From Tritrichomonas foetus (taxonomy: Eukaryota > Parabasalia > Tritrichomonadida > Tritrichomonadidae), in the NCBI GenBank assembly GCA_001839685.1, contig MLAK01001393.1:34974-98973 (forward strand): a stretch of 64,000 bases of DNA, read 5' to 3'. Both the position numbers and the translations under genes were made by a program. Below the pieces are notes generated by a model that saw nothing but the letters and a program-made list of their open reading frames with translations, did no database searches and was not told the origin of the DNA. This document shows positions 1-9,788 of the stretch, piece by piece (position 1 is the stretch's first letter; every line of letters begins with the position of its first letter).

Positions 1-112
1 TTTCTTATTTCTTTCATTCTTTCTTATTTCTTTAATTCTTTTCTTGTAATGTTTTCTAGAAAACTACAAAAATAAAATAAAATAGAAAGAAAAATCAAAA
101 TCAAGAAAAAGT

Positions 113-814
113 TTATTGTGATTTAACGTTTTCGTACACTGGGCAGAGTGGATTTCCGGAATCTTTGTTGATCGCCGCAAACACAGGGCTCAGCATTTCA
201 AGGTCAGGGAGGTCTATCATACCCTGAGCAAGTGCAAACTTAGTATAGTGTGTCAAAATCGTGTTCATAATTTCGACAACGTTTGGCTCTTGGATACTCG
301 AAATATTCTGGAAGTGGCAAACGTACAAGTGTGCCAGGATTCTGAAGAGACGCCTGTAGCACATCTTTAGTGTTGAGAGAGCATCTTCGTTCAACTTTTC
401 ACCTGACTTGCCTGGAATAATATTTGGATCTTGAAGATTCCTTTTAATAAATCGCTTCAGGTATGAGAAGTACTCGGGCGCTGAAACCTGGATAGGTGTT
501 GGTGAGTCGCTGTCATCCCAGAAATACTTGTAGTGTGGCCCAGCGTTGAACATCGGGCATGTATCTGATGTGCAGAAAAGAGAGCAGGACGAATAAAGGA
601 GTTCGACACGATGAAGGAAATCAACAAGTGTGACGATCAACCAGTCGTCATTTGTCAGGTTGGCTGGCTTTTCCATCGTAATTTTTTCATAATCGATATC
701 AAGGTGGTCACCCTTGACGTTTTCTAGGCGTGAGTATTTTTTGACGAGAATTTTGGCTGTCTTATCGCACATAACTGTCATGACAGCATTTTTAGTCCTT
801 CTTTTGGGAGCCAT
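113..814 (-). CDS. MOB1: MOB1-like kinase activator (Mob1/phocein family)
   Basis: The 233-residue protein covers a whole Mob1/phocein domain with little extra, close to the usual family length. The four zinc ligands are visible: Cys81 and Cys86 in CTSDTCPMFNAGPHYKY, and His162 and His167 in AHLYVCHF. The APEYFSYLKRFIKR segment and the YRRLFRILAHLY helix are also typical. MOB1 proteins bind and activate NDR/LATS-type kinases in Hippo and mitotic-exit signalling, controlling cytokinesis and morphogenesis in the cytoplasm; that role is known for the family and inferred here. The ATG at 814 gives the basic N-terminus MAPKRRTK. The upstream leader holds an A/T-rich stretch with a GTGAATAAAAAGTTGA motif (reverse strand, about 841-856) like those near other starts here. 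No defect is visible. Confidence 0.93.
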   Translation of the reverse strand: MAPKRRTKNAVMTVMCDKTAKILVKKYSRLENVKGDHLDIDYEKITMEKPANLTNDDWLIVTLVDFLHRVELLYSSCSLFCTSDTCPMFNAGPHYKYFWDDSDSPTPIQVSAPEYFSYLKRFIKRNLQDPNIIPGKSGEKLNEDALSTLKMCYRRLFRILAHLYVCHFQNISSIQEPNVVEIMNTILTHYTKFALAQGMIDLPDLEMLSPVFAAINKDSGNPLCPVYENVKSQ

Positions 815-1646
815 TTTGAATTAAAATAAATTTCTATGATTCAACTTTTTATTCACTTCGATTTTTATGTTTGGGATGAAAAATTGAGTGATTTTATGGA
901 AAGATGGTAACTTTTTAAATACTTTTATGGATTTTTCACTACACTACATTTTTTATGATAGTGAAATAAAAAAGTGGTGGTTAATTATGGAGGTTATTTG
1001 GTGAAATATCTCGAGTCATCTTATTTTGTTTTTTTGGAATCAAGAAATCTCGATGAAGGAGAAATTTTTATGAGGTTATTAATAAGACATTATTTATTGT
1101 ATACAACAAATTTGCTATGTTTTCCTGGAAAATGCTTTTATTTGAATTATGTATATAATTCATAAAGCCGAGTTTTAGGAAACCTGAATTTCAGGCAGTA
1201 AACAGTTAAACATATAGCAGTTAATGAGAATTTACAGATAAATACTTGATTATTTCAATGATATTTTTTGGAGAAAAAAATATATTTTCGAAATTAGAAT
1301 TTTGTAAAGAAATTAGCTTATAATAAATATTATTAATTATATTCATCTTCTAATATTATCAAAACAAAAATGATTTATGGAGATAGAATAACTTTGTTTG
1401 ATATTTGATTTGTCAAATTTTTGTATATTTAAATAGTCAATTATACTGAAAAAAATGAATATTATTTGAATACTTTCGGTCGCATTAATGGTGATATCTC
1501 ATTATTTTAATGAAATTTTGGATTAAGTTTCCTTTTATCATAGAATATGAGTTTATTATTAATAATAGTTAAAAATATTAATGTTTATCTTTCAAGATTT
1601 AAATTATTGCAAAATTTGAGTAAAAAGTGACAAATCAAAATTTTAA
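815..1646. other. Intergenic region between divergent MOB1 and SNF8
   Basis: A+T-rich DNA between two divergently transcribed genes, so it should contain both promoters. Near the MOB1 start, reading leftwards, are AAAAAGTTACCATC and GTGAATAAAAAGTTGA. Near SNF8 is AAAAAGTGAC (1622-1631). No convincing gene is seen; a 63-codon frame at 974-1165 has no ATG start and no coding character. Confidence 0.5.
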
Positions 1647-2369
1647 ATGAGTGCTGGATTGGCAGGAATTCAGAGTCGATTGGCCCTCGAAGAAGCCAAG
1701 AAACAAGAAGGTATTAAACTCAGAAAGAAATTAATTCAAGACGCGCAAAATCAAACAAAAGAATTTGAAGAATCTTTGAAGCAATTCGCCACCAAAAACG
1801 GCAAAAAAATCAAGGAAGATCCAGAATTTAGGGCGGCTTTCAACGAAATGTGCCTCCACATCGGCGTGGATCCACTTCAATCACGGAAAGGATTTTGGCA
1901 GAAAATTCTCAAGGTAGGCAACTTTTACCACGAGTTGGCTATCAAAACAATTGAAGTCACGCTTCGCTTCAAACGAAAGAACAACGGCGGTATGATTTTA
2001 TTACAGACATTAATCGACGAGGTATCCAAAACTTATGCAGTCAAAACAAAAATCAGCGCAGACGATATTAGAATGGCAATTAAAGGTTTAGATTCTATCG
2101 GCCAAGGCTACAGTATATCGACAATAAACAATAAAAAATATTTTGTTATTGATTTCCAGCTTGATGACGATAGACAAGCCGTTCTTGAGCTGGCTGATAA
2201 GAACGGAATTTTTTCTGATAATGACGTCTCAAAACTTGGCTGGGATAAAGATAGGTGGAATCGCGCAATTGATACTCTTTACAAACAAGGCTTTATTTGG
2301 AGAGATGAGCTCCACCCAGACAAAGTTGTCAGGTATTATGTATTTTCGATGTTCGAAGGATTTACTTAA
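1647..2369 (+). CDS. SNF8: ESCRT-II subunit VPS22/SNF8 (EAP30 family)
   Basis: At 240 residues this is a full-length EAP30-domain protein (about 230-260 in other eukaryotes). Family hallmarks are the N-terminal helical GLAGIQ segment, the FRAAFNEMCLHIGVDPLQS motif, KGFWQKILKVGNFYHELA, and a Gly-Gly-rich NNGGMILLQTL stretch starting the first winged helix. The C-terminal half carries the second winged helix with LGWDKDRWNRAIDTLYKQG. In the family, VPS22 pairs with VPS25 and VPS36 in the Y-shaped ESCRT-II complex that helps sort ubiquitinated cargo into multivesicular bodies on endosomes. The ATG at 1647 follows a short A-rich leader. The gene appears intact. Confidence 0.93.
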   Translation: MSAGLAGIQSRLALEEAKKQEGIKLRKKLIQDAQNQTKEFEESLKQFATKNGKKIKEDPEFRAAFNEMCLHIGVDPLQSRKGFWQKILKVGNFYHELAIKTIEVTLRFKRKNNGGMILLQTLIDEVSKTYAVKTKISADDIRMAIKGLDSIGQGYSISTINNKKYFVIDFQLDDDRQAVLELADKNGIFSDNDVSKLGWDKDRWNRAIDTLYKQGFIWRDELHPDKVVRYYVFSMFEGFT

Positions 2370-2410
2370 AATTATTATTAAGCTTTAAATTCGTTCTTTC
2401 TTTTCCCCAT

Positions 2411-2510
2411 GTTTTCTATTTCCATGTTTCTATTTCCATGTTTCTTTTTCCTTGTTTCTATTTCCATGTTTCTATTTCCATGTTTCTATTTCTATGTTTC
2501 TTTCCCCCAT
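2411..2510. repeat. Degenerate tandem repeat of about 14 bp downstream of SNF8
   Basis: About seven degenerate copies of a unit close to TTTCTATTTCCATG occupy the 3' flank of SNF8. The strand is pyrimidine-rich. Copies vary by substitutions and 1-bp indels, which suggests slippage growth followed by decay. The rest of 2370-2731 is plain A/T-rich DNA ahead of the HMG-box gene. Confidence 0.75.
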
Positions 2511-2731
2511 ATTTTTGCTGTAAAATCATATATCTATTTCACTAAATGAGGGAAATCATGAAAACAGCGATAAAATTCGATATTAGTCGTAATTTTCAAT
2601 ATTACTTGTTCAAATGTGCAATCATATTTAAATCATAGTTTTAGAGAATATCTACAGTTAATATGGTCTGAAAAGCATGAGTTTCATGAAATACAAAACA
2701 TTATAAAATTCAATAGTTTACACTGTTAAAA

Positions 2732-3184
2732 ATGAAAGTGAATACAGAGCACTTCTCTCCAGCAGAAACAGCATTATGGCAAAAATTATTAATGAAAAAT
2801 TTGAACGAAAAAATCACATCATCACCTGGTATTCCCGTTTGCGATGTTTATTCAGATACCTATAAAGAATTTCTCGATCAAAAGTGGGTTTGTTTAGTCG
2901 AAAAAGGCAAGTACAATTTAACACAAGAAGATTATCAGAAGTTAGGAAGCGAGTTTGGGCCGGATTTGACTGGAATTTCGAGGAGTCGTTATTCATATTT
3001 GAAAGGCGCTTCAAATTCCTCATCAACAAAGGCAGGCTCTTCTACTCCAAAAAAGATGTCAGCTTATAATAATTTTATTAAAGAAATCAGAGCCAAAGAC
3101 AAAACCATCGATTTCAAAAAAGCCGCCGAAATTTGGGGCCAGATGACTCCAGAAGAAAAGAAAAAATACAACCAAAACGAGTAA
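2732..3184 (+). CDS. Small protein with C-terminal HMG-box-like domain
   Basis: This 150-residue protein has two parts. Residues 1-90 hold a region with SPAETALWQKLLMKNLNEK and a segment around YKEFLDQKWVCLVEKGKY that I do not recognise. A Ser/Thr-rich linker follows (about 91-107), then an HMG-box-like C-terminus beginning PKKMSAYNNFIKEIRAK and ending IWGQMTPEEKKKYNQNE. The MSAYNNFI and W..MTPEEKKKY positions match HMG/YABBY-type boxes that bend or bind DNA. A chromatin or transcription role is therefore likely but inferred. The box is short and ends at the protein terminus, so helix 3 may be minimal. It runs convergent with the TAF1B-like gene, about 220 bp away. Confidence 0.7.
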   Translation: MKVNTEHFSPAETALWQKLLMKNLNEKITSSPGIPVCDVYSDTYKEFLDQKWVCLVEKGKYNLTQEDYQKLGSEFGPDLTGISRSRYSYLKGASNSSSTKAGSSTPKKMSAYNNFIKEIRAKDKTIDFKKAAEIWGQMTPEEKKKYNQNE

Positions 3185-3404
3185 GCAAATTAATGCCACT
3201 CACAAAATAATTCATAATAAATGCAGAATAATATATGAAATTAATTTTCTCAACATTTTCTTTATCGTTCATTATTTTTTATTTATATATCATAAATACA
3301 AACAAAGTATTATATAAAGTATTCCCTTTTTCCATGAGAAAGACAAAAATTGTTAAAGTTCAATCTCACTTCACTTTCTTCGAAGGATTTACAAGAAGAA
3401 AAAT

Positions 3405-4781
3405 TTACATAAATCCATCATTTTGTTCTTGTAAATCTTGTTGATCCTGTAAATCCTGTTGATCCTGTATATCTGGTTGGTATTGCTGGTCTTGTTGATC
3501 AACATCAGCCTTTTCTGCCCGCTTTTGATGAAAGTGTCCAAACCTTTTCTTTATCAAACTCGAAAATTGCTGTAGAATTAAAAGCTGACCAACACCAAAA
3601 CACCTGCCAAGTCCAGCAATTAAAACTTTCACATCATTATTTAATTCTGCAATTGATGAAACATCTGAAATAAGAGTTGACTCCTCGCTAAATCCAATAT
3701 TTACATCATTCACAATAGTACTAATTTCAACACGAGCACAATCATCGTTTTCCATCAAATGCATTAAATCTTCATGAAGGTGAGGAAGGTGACCTTTTAT
3801 TTTTGGAAAAGCTGGAATTATTTCACTTCGACAGAGTTGTCCTTTTAAAATTTCAGAAAATCTAGGAAAACCAAGTTTTTGAAAATGTGGACTAATCCAA
3901 TCAGTGCCATCAAGTCTATAAATAATGGACATTGCAAATATAGATAAAGCAATAGGCATAGCCACACCAATTCGCATAAATTTCGAAATCGAATATAACT
4001 TCTCTCGATCTTCATTTAACATATGATTAATATTCACAACTGTGTCTAGCGGCTTGGATGTAGCCAACGATATGCAGAATGAAACAAACAATCTTTCAGG
4101 AAGGCCAATTTGAGAGGCAATTCGCCAAAGAATTAATTTTGTATTTGGAAGTGGATGAATTCTTTGTTTTACATAATTTACTTGGTTATTTGGCATTATT
4201 AGATTTAAATTAATGAGTGGAGGATTGAGCATTTTCGCTTCTGCTTTAGAAAGCCTTTCAACAAACGATTTTGGAAGAAATTCGGTTGGTTTATAATATG
4301 GAATGATTCCATCACGAATCCATTTAATCAAATCCATGTGTGTAGCTGGAATTCCAAGATGAGTAATTCCACTAAGCAAAATAAGAAGTAGGTTTGAAAA
4401 TGTGATCGATTTAATTGGGGGCTGAATCAATGAATAAAATTTGAGAAGGTAAATTTGAACTGATTCTGAAAGAGTGATTCCAAATAACCTCTCAGCAGCA
4501 ACAGTTTGGCATGCCAGAATTAATTGAAGAGCTTCAGCTAATACGACGCTGTTGACACGTAACTGTTCTTCTTTGTTTTCTTTGTGAGTAATTTTATAGG
4601 AATGTACCATTGTTTCTTGTCCAATGAAGTTATCTAATTCTTCGAATGTATCTTTGATTTCTTGTTCAGTGTGACAAAGCGAGCAAACATAAGAACCATC
4701 ATCTTGACGAACAACAGCCTTACGAAAGCATTTACAGCATTCATATACAGTGGTTTGGCGATCGAGAAGATCGCTCAGCAT
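3405..4781 (-). CDS. RNA polymerase I factor, TAF1B/Rrn7-like (TFIIB-related)
   Basis: The 458-residue protein opens with a zinc ribbon, Cys15/Cys18 and Cys33/Cys36 (C..C, then DGSYVCSLCHTEQE). The CHT-Q-E ending is closer to Rrn7/TAF1B than to TFIIB or Brf1. Next come a helical EALQLILACQTVAAERL segment and GIPATHMDLIKWIRDGIIPYY, which recalls the TAF1B segment usually read as leading into the cyclin folds. In the family this subunit bridges Pol I and rDNA promoter DNA in core factor/SL1. The C-terminus is an odd Gln/Asp-rich tail with short repeats of QDQQ and LQDQQ type, encoded by an imperfect 15-bp repeat at about 3424-3500. A general TFIIB-family protein is the alternative. Confidence 0.65.
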   Translation of the reverse strand: MLSDLLDRQTTVYECCKCFRKAVVRQDDGSYVCSLCHTEQEIKDTFEELDNFIGQETMVHSYKITHKENKEEQLRVNSVVLAEALQLILACQTVAAERLFGITLSESVQIYLLKFYSLIQPPIKSITFSNLLLILLSGITHLGIPATHMDLIKWIRDGIIPYYKPTEFLPKSFVERLSKAEAKMLNPPLINLNLIMPNNQVNYVKQRIHPLPNTKLILWRIASQIGLPERLFVSFCISLATSKPLDTVVNINHMLNEDREKLYSISKFMRIGVAMPIALSIFAMSIIYRLDGTDWISPHFQKLGFPRFSEILKGQLCRSEIIPAFPKIKGHLPHLHEDLMHLMENDDCARVEISTIVNDVNIGFSEESTLISDVSSIAELNNDVKVLIAGLGRCFGVGQLLILQQFSSLIKKRFGHFHQKRAEKADVDQQDQQYQPDIQDQQDLQDQQDLQEQNDGFM

Positions 4782-4948
4782 CTCGATAGAGAACGTTTAT
4801 TAATAAAACTCGAACTTTTTCAATTATTATTTAGCCAAAGTTTGATGAAATTCAACATCCAAAACTCAAAGATCTATATATATTTTTCTTTCTTAATAGA
4901 TGGAATTAATGCATAGAAAGTTATTGTATATCGATATATAATAATATC

Positions 4949-4972
4949 AAAAAAAAAAAAAAAAAAAAAAAA
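4949..4972 (+). repeat. Homopolymeric A tract, 24 nt
   Basis: An uninterrupted run of 24 A residues lies in the intergenic space between the two leftward genes. A simple slippage tract is the plainest reading. A retroposed poly(A) tail is possible, but no coding sequence or target-site duplication is recognisable beside it. Confidence 0.9.
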
Positions 4973-5028
4973 GAATATTTCCAATTCATCCGGTTTAATA
5001 AATAACAATAAATTACAAAAATGCCATT

Positions 5029-5715
5029 TCAACTAGCTGTGTTTTTGATTAATTTTGTGTTATTTTCATCAGAAATCAATGTTAATATGTATGGATTGTG
5101 ATTCTTTTCATGTTGGACATCAGTTGCTTCACCATGAGCTGGAAACAGTTTGTAATTATTCGGGAGAGTCAAAATTTTCTCTTTCAGTGAAGAAATCAAA
5201 CTAGCTTCATCACCAAATGGAAGATTTGTTCCACCAATGTTCTCTCTCAAAATTGTGTCGCCTGTAAAAACCGTTTCCTTGTCATGTATAGTGTAAATGA
5301 CGCTTCCTGGAGTGTGGCCTGGTGTTTCTGTCACTTGGATGATATATTTGCCGATTCGAATTTCGTCATTTGTTGAAACGAGACTGACATTTTCTGATAT
5401 ATCTGAAAATATAACGGACTTCCCCATATGGCGAGACAAATTAATGCCCGCGTCGTATAAAAATAAATTTTCCGGTCTGCCTATGAAAACGATAGTTTTT
5501 GGAAATTTTTTAATGAGGTAAGGAACAGAAAGAATTTGATCTGCATGACCATGTGTCAATAATATTTTTAGGTTTGGCGTTTTTGAAATTGATTTGATAA
5601 TGGCTTCGATTCTTTCCCCATCTTCTCCTGGATCAATAACTGCAATATTTGATTCGTCTGAAAATATATAGCAGTTGCTTTTTAATCGACCTTGAATGTA
5701 TCTTTTCACAAACAT
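5029..5715 (-). CDS. Metallo-beta-lactamase-fold hydrolase (glyoxalase II-like)
   Basis: The 228-residue protein has the single-domain MBL fold typical of small glyoxalase II-like hydrolases. An early NCYIFSDESNIAVIDPGEDG strand pair is followed by the metal motif THGHADQI, then HTPGSVIYTIHDKETVFTGDTIL (third His and bridging Asp) and FPAHGEAT (last His). The canonical motif is HxHxDH; here the final His is Gln (codon CAA), so one metal-2 ligand is missing while the rest stay. Activity on a glutathione or other thioester is inferred from the family and may be altered. The gene is divergent from RAD50, only 164 bp away, so the promoters must be compact. No targeting peptide is evident. Confidence 0.85.
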   Translation of the reverse strand: MFVKRYIQGRLKSNCYIFSDESNIAVIDPGEDGERIEAIIKSISKTPNLKILLTHGHADQILSVPYLIKKFPKTIVFIGRPENLFLYDAGINLSRHMGKSVIFSDISENVSLVSTNDEIRIGKYIIQVTETPGHTPGSVIYTIHDKETVFTGDTILRENIGGTNLPFGDEASLISSLKEKILTLPNNYKLFPAHGEATDVQHEKNHNPYILTLISDENNTKLIKNTAS

Positions 5716-5879
5716 TCAAGATTTTTCGTCTTTTTTTAGATAGCATGTCATTATTTTTCAATTACTATTTAGTCACTTCCTTGGGATTTGAAGTGAAGTA
5801 AATTGAATAGTTTGTTCAATATTTCTATGGTTTATTTTGTAATTAGAGGAAGTTCACTAAAATAAACATTTTTTCTTAC

Positions 5880-8800
5880 ATGTCTGAGCTTCAGCGACTT
5901 GAAATTCAAGGAATTCGCTCATTCGTAGCAAACCCAACTGATATAGATTCTCAAAGTATTGTGTTCGAAGGCCCAGTCACACTTATTACAGGCGAAAATG
6001 GAACTGGCAAAACAACAATTATTGAATCACTCAAATACGTCACAATGGGAGACATCAGCGTTGAAATGATTAATGACCCAAATATTTGGGAGGTGGATAA
6101 AATCAATGCAAAGGTTTCTCTTGGTTTTAAATCGATGAATGGAAATCAATATAATGTTACACGCCGGGCAAGCTCGATCAAAACACCAAAAAGAAAGACT
6201 GGATTGAGTATAAAAACTGGTGAATGTAGAATTGAGATTCAATCTCCAGACGGAAATATCCAAAAAATCGATGTTAATTCCACAGAAAGTAAATCGCAAG
6301 TTCCAATGTTCTTAGGCGTTTCTCCTTCGATTTTAGAAAACGTTATTTTCTGTCATCAGCAAGATTCATGTTGGCCAGTCGAAAGTGACAAAAAAGAACT
6401 CAAAGCCAGATTTGATCAAATATTCGGCTCAGAAAAATACGACAAAGCTACAAAAGCACTCAAAGAGGTTCTCAAAAATCTAAAAGCAAAAAAAGTTGAA
6501 CATGAGAAAAATGCAGCTGTTCATAATACCAGACAAGAAACCCTATTAAAATTCGAAAAGCAAGCAGACTTATCCAGAAAAAACATACAAAGCAGTGATC
6601 ATGAAATTCAAAACTTAGAAGTTCTTTATTTTGACAAAGAATCAAAATTACAAGAGCATGACAAAGTAAAGTCAATTGTAGATGAAATTAACAAAAAAAT
6701 TGATAACCAAGAAGGACAATCCTCTTCAGAACTGAAGTTTATAGAATCGATTCATAGCAAAATTACTGATTTGATTCCACCTGAAGCAGTTCCAGGTGCT
6801 TTAGAAGTTATTAATGGTGAAATTACATCCGCTCACGAAATACTTGAAATGCACACAAAATTTTATAATGAAAAACAAGAAAATTATAAAAAAACAGTTG
6901 AAAAAAGAGATACTTTGAAAAAAGAAGTAGATAGAATGTCAACAATGCTAGATACTGCTGAGTCACACCGAAAATATTTCATGTCGAAGATGGATGATTT
7001 CAAGAATAATTATTCGAGTGATGATTTCCAAGGCACCCTTTCACAAAAAATGCTTGAACAGTCTGAAGCTGAAGAAGAATTATTGAAGCTGAAAGATCAA
7101 CAAAGAGAAAAAATGGAACAAAAGGATATCGAAATACGTGAAATTGAAAGCTCTTACTCAACTCAAAATGGTGAATTGACTGCACTTAATAGTAACTTGA
7201 AGAGTGCACAAAATGAACTAAAGAAGATTGGATCAATTAACGAAGAAAAAATTCAACAAACTAAAGAAAAACTTGATCAAATAATACTTGAAAAAAATGA
7301 ACTTTCTCAGTCAGGTCGAAATAATGAAACAATTGCCAGTGAAATTAAACAAAAAGAACAAGAACAACAACAAAAAGAACAAGAACAAGAAAACCTTGAT
7401 GAAAAATTCCAAGAATTGCAAAAAGTCAAAAGAAGTTGTGAAGAATTTGCAAAAGATTATAATGATCTTAAAAATGCAGAAAATAAGTTTGCTCAAGCTG
7501 AAGCTAAAAAAGAACAATTTCTTAGTGAAATACGATTATCTCTTGAAGATGATTCAATTGACGCTGATGATGCAGAAAGACTATTCAAAAAGTCATTGAA
7601 TGAAGCAACTGATACATTAAAAACCATTCGAAATCAGCTTTCTGATGTAAATAACCGATTTTCATTTGTCAGCAATAATTTGGAACGTGCAAAAAGTTCA
7701 TTTGCTTCACATTCAAAAGAATCAAACGAAGCTAAAGAAAGAATTGACCAAGTAATTACTCCAGATGATGAAAGTTTTGCAAAGGCCTATGAAATTACTC
7801 AACAATTACTGAATGAAGAAAATGATAGACTTTCTCGTTTATCAAATAGTAAAGATGTGTACTTGAACTTCAAAAATGAAGCTGCTAGATGTGAAAATGG
7901 ATGTCACTCTTGTCCATTGTGTAAGCGTGGTTTTTCAAATGATGATGAATACAATGCATTTGTTGAAGAACAACTTGAAAAGTTCATTCAATCTCTTCCT
8001 TCGCAAATACAAAAATGTCGAATTAGTAAAAGAATGCTTGAAAGTCGAATGGACTCATTAGAAAAAATTAGAGTGGATATTGACACTTTTGAAAGAAATA
8101 AATATATTATTGAAACAAATCAAAAAGAAATTGATAACTTAACTAAAGAACAAGACGAATTAATTAGTTCAAAAGTTTCACTCGAGCAAGAATTAACGAT
8201 TGCTGAAGAAAAACTCGCAAAAATTCAAAATTTGAAATCAACTGTAGATTTTCTTAAACAAGCTTTGAAAGAACGTGAATCAGCCAAGAAAGAAAAAACA
8301 CGCGCGTCTGCCCACTTGAATAATGATTTGCCGCCTCTCGATCAAGTCCAGAGTGAAATGAGTAAACTTGAACAAAAGAAAACAGAAATTTACGATCGTT
8401 TGAAATCACTGTATCAAGAACAAAATCAATATTCGAAGCGTCATAGTGAAATAACATCGAAATTCACGAAACTAAATAGTGAGTATTCAATTTTAACTGA
8501 AAAGCTTCAAAAGAAACAAGAATTAGATGAAATTATTTCAAATTTACATTCGCAAATCGGTGAAAAAGACATCAGTGTCAAATTGTTGAAGAATAAACTT
8601 GATGATTTACGAAGAATAAGAAAAGAAACAGCGAAACTAAATGATGAAGAGTTTACAACTAAAAATGATCGAGTAAATAAAACTAAACAAGAAAGACAAA
8701 GATGTCAAGATTTAGTAAATGAAATCAATAAAGCCAAAGCAGCCCTTGATGAAGTAGATTCCGGTGAAATGTCCTTAAAACTCATCGAAAATAAAAAACT

Positions 8801-9788
8801 TTTGGATTCACAAGAAGAAGAAGTTAAAAGTCTAGCAGAATCCATTGAAAAATACAGACAGATTGTTGCAAAAGATAATGCAAAAATTCCTTCACTCCAT
8901 GAACAAAGAAATAACTTGAATCTTCAAAATGATTACTATGAACGCTTGAAAAGTTATCATAAAATTCAATCTGAACTCAATGAGCTCCGAACACAGAGAA
9001 ACAACAAACTTGGATCATTAGCAAATTTGGATATAGAAGAACTTAAAGCTGAATTCAAGGAACTAAGTGACAAGTTGGTAATGCTGAAGACAGAAAAACG
9101 AAAAGAAGAAGAAAACTATAGAAAAGCAATAAATGAGGCTAAAGAATATGAATCTGCTCGAAAAGAGCTGAGTGAAGCAACAATTAACTTGAAATCCGTA
9201 GAACTTTGTATATCAGATGTAAATCGATACATTAAAGCACTTGATGAAACCCTTCTAGACTATCATGCAAAGAAAATGCAAGAAGTAAATGACACAATTC
9301 AACAATTATGGGAAAATGTATACTATGGAACAGATATTGATTCGATTTTTATTAAATGTGAGAAATCAACAGCTTCAAAAAGCGAATATGAATATAAAGT
9401 TGTTATGAGAAAAGATAATGTTGAACTAGATATGTTTGGAAGATGCTCAGCGGGACAGAAAATGCTTGCATCAATCATTATTAGACTTGCATTGGCTGAA
9501 ACATTCTCTGTAAATTGTGGTGTAATGGCTCTTGATGAGCCAACAACGAACCTTGATGTTCAAAATATGAAGAATTTAGCTTCACAGCTGGTTAGACTTG
9601 TTGAAAGTAGACAAAATTCTCAAGGAAAATCATTCCAACTCATTGTAATTACACATAGTACCGAATTCGTGAAACTTTTACTTCAAAGTGGATCATTTGA
9701 TCACTTTTACCAAATTACTCGAGGATCAGATGGCACTCATCACTACAGCCAAATCAAGAAATGTGCAGAAACAGTTCTTCTTACATGA
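5880..9788 (+). CDS. RAD50: DNA double-strand break repair ATPase RAD50
   Basis: The 1302-residue protein has the full SMC-like RAD50 plan. The N-terminal ATPase half carries the Walker A motif GENGTGKTT (residues 38-46) and a Q-loop region ending VIFCHQQDSCWP. Long coiled coils flank a central zinc hook, CPLC (Cys678 and Cys681). The C-terminal half has the signature RCSAGQKMLASIIIRLALAE near residue 1190 and Walker B VMALDEPTTNLD near 1218. RAD50 forms the MRN complex with MRE11 to tether and process DNA ends in the nucleus. Length equals that of human RAD50 (about 1312). No intron interrupts it. A short acidic/Gln patch near 7350 (KEQEQQQKEQEQE) is local low complexity inside the coil. Confidence 0.98.
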   Translation: MSELQRLEIQGIRSFVANPTDIDSQSIVFEGPVTLITGENGTGKTTIIESLKYVTMGDISVEMINDPNIWEVDKINAKVSLGFKSMNGNQYNVTRRASSIKTPKRKTGLSIKTGECRIEIQSPDGNIQKIDVNSTESKSQVPMFLGVSPSILENVIFCHQQDSCWPVESDKKELKARFDQIFGSEKYDKATKALKEVLKNLKAKKVEHEKNAAVHNTRQETLLKFEKQADLSRKNIQSSDHEIQNLEVLYFDKESKLQEHDKVKSIVDEINKKIDNQEGQSSSELKFIESIHSKITDLIPPEAVPGALEVINGEITSAHEILEMHTKFYNEKQENYKKTVEKRDTLKKEVDRMSTMLDTAESHRKYFMSKMDDFKNNYSSDDFQGTLSQKMLEQSEAEEELLKLKDQQREKMEQKDIEIREIESSYSTQNGELTALNSNLKSAQNELKKIGSINEEKIQQTKEKLDQIILEKNELSQSGRNNETIASEIKQKEQEQQQKEQEQENLDEKFQELQKVKRSCEEFAKDYNDLKNAENKFAQAEAKKEQFLSEIRLSLEDDSIDADDAERLFKKSLNEATDTLKTIRNQLSDVNNRFSFVSNNLERAKSSFASHSKESNEAKERIDQVITPDDESFAKAYEITQQLLNEENDRLSRLSNSKDVYLNFKNEAARCENGCHSCPLCKRGFSNDDEYNAFVEEQLEKFIQSLPSQIQKCRISKRMLESRMDSLEKIRVDIDTFERNKYIIETNQKEIDNLTKEQDELISSKVSLEQELTIAEEKLAKIQNLKSTVDFLKQALKERESAKKEKTRASAHLNNDLPPLDQVQSEMSKLEQKKTEIYDRLKSLYQEQNQYSKRHSEITSKFTKLNSEYSILTEKLQKKQELDEIISNLHSQIGEKDISVKLLKNKLDDLRRIRKETAKLNDEEFTTKNDRVNKTKQERQRCQDLVNEINKAKAALDEVDSGEMSLKLIENKKLLDSQEEEVKSLAESIEKYRQIVAKDNAKIPSLHEQRNNLNLQNDYYERLKSYHKIQSELNELRTQRNNKLGSLANLDIEELKAEFKELSDKLVMLKTEKRKEEENYRKAINEAKEYESARKELSEATINLKSVELCISDVNRYIKALDETLLDYHAKKMQEVNDTIQQLWENVYYGTDIDSIFIKCEKSTASKSEYEYKVVMRKDNVELDMFGRCSAGQKMLASIIIRLALAETFSVNCGVMALDEPTTNLDVQNMKNLASQLVRLVESRQNSQGKSFQLIVITHSTEFVKLLLQSGSFDHFYQITRGSDGTHHYSQIKKCAETVLLT

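Noticed and set aside
974..1165. 63-codon frame between MOB1 and SNF8
   Set aside because: No ATG, no similarity, and composition like intergenic DNA.
3235..3444. 69-codon hydrophobic frame
   Set aside because: Overlaps the 3' end of the TAF1B-like gene, is A/T-driven (Ile/Phe/Tyr) and has no motif.
4949..4972. Poly(A) tract as the tail of a processed pseudogene
   Set aside because: No upstream coding remnant or flanking duplication is visible; slippage explains it.
7288..7599. 103-codon Lys/Asn-rich frame inside RAD50
   Set aside because: Shadow of the KEQEQQQ coil in another frame; the RAD50 frame is unambiguous.
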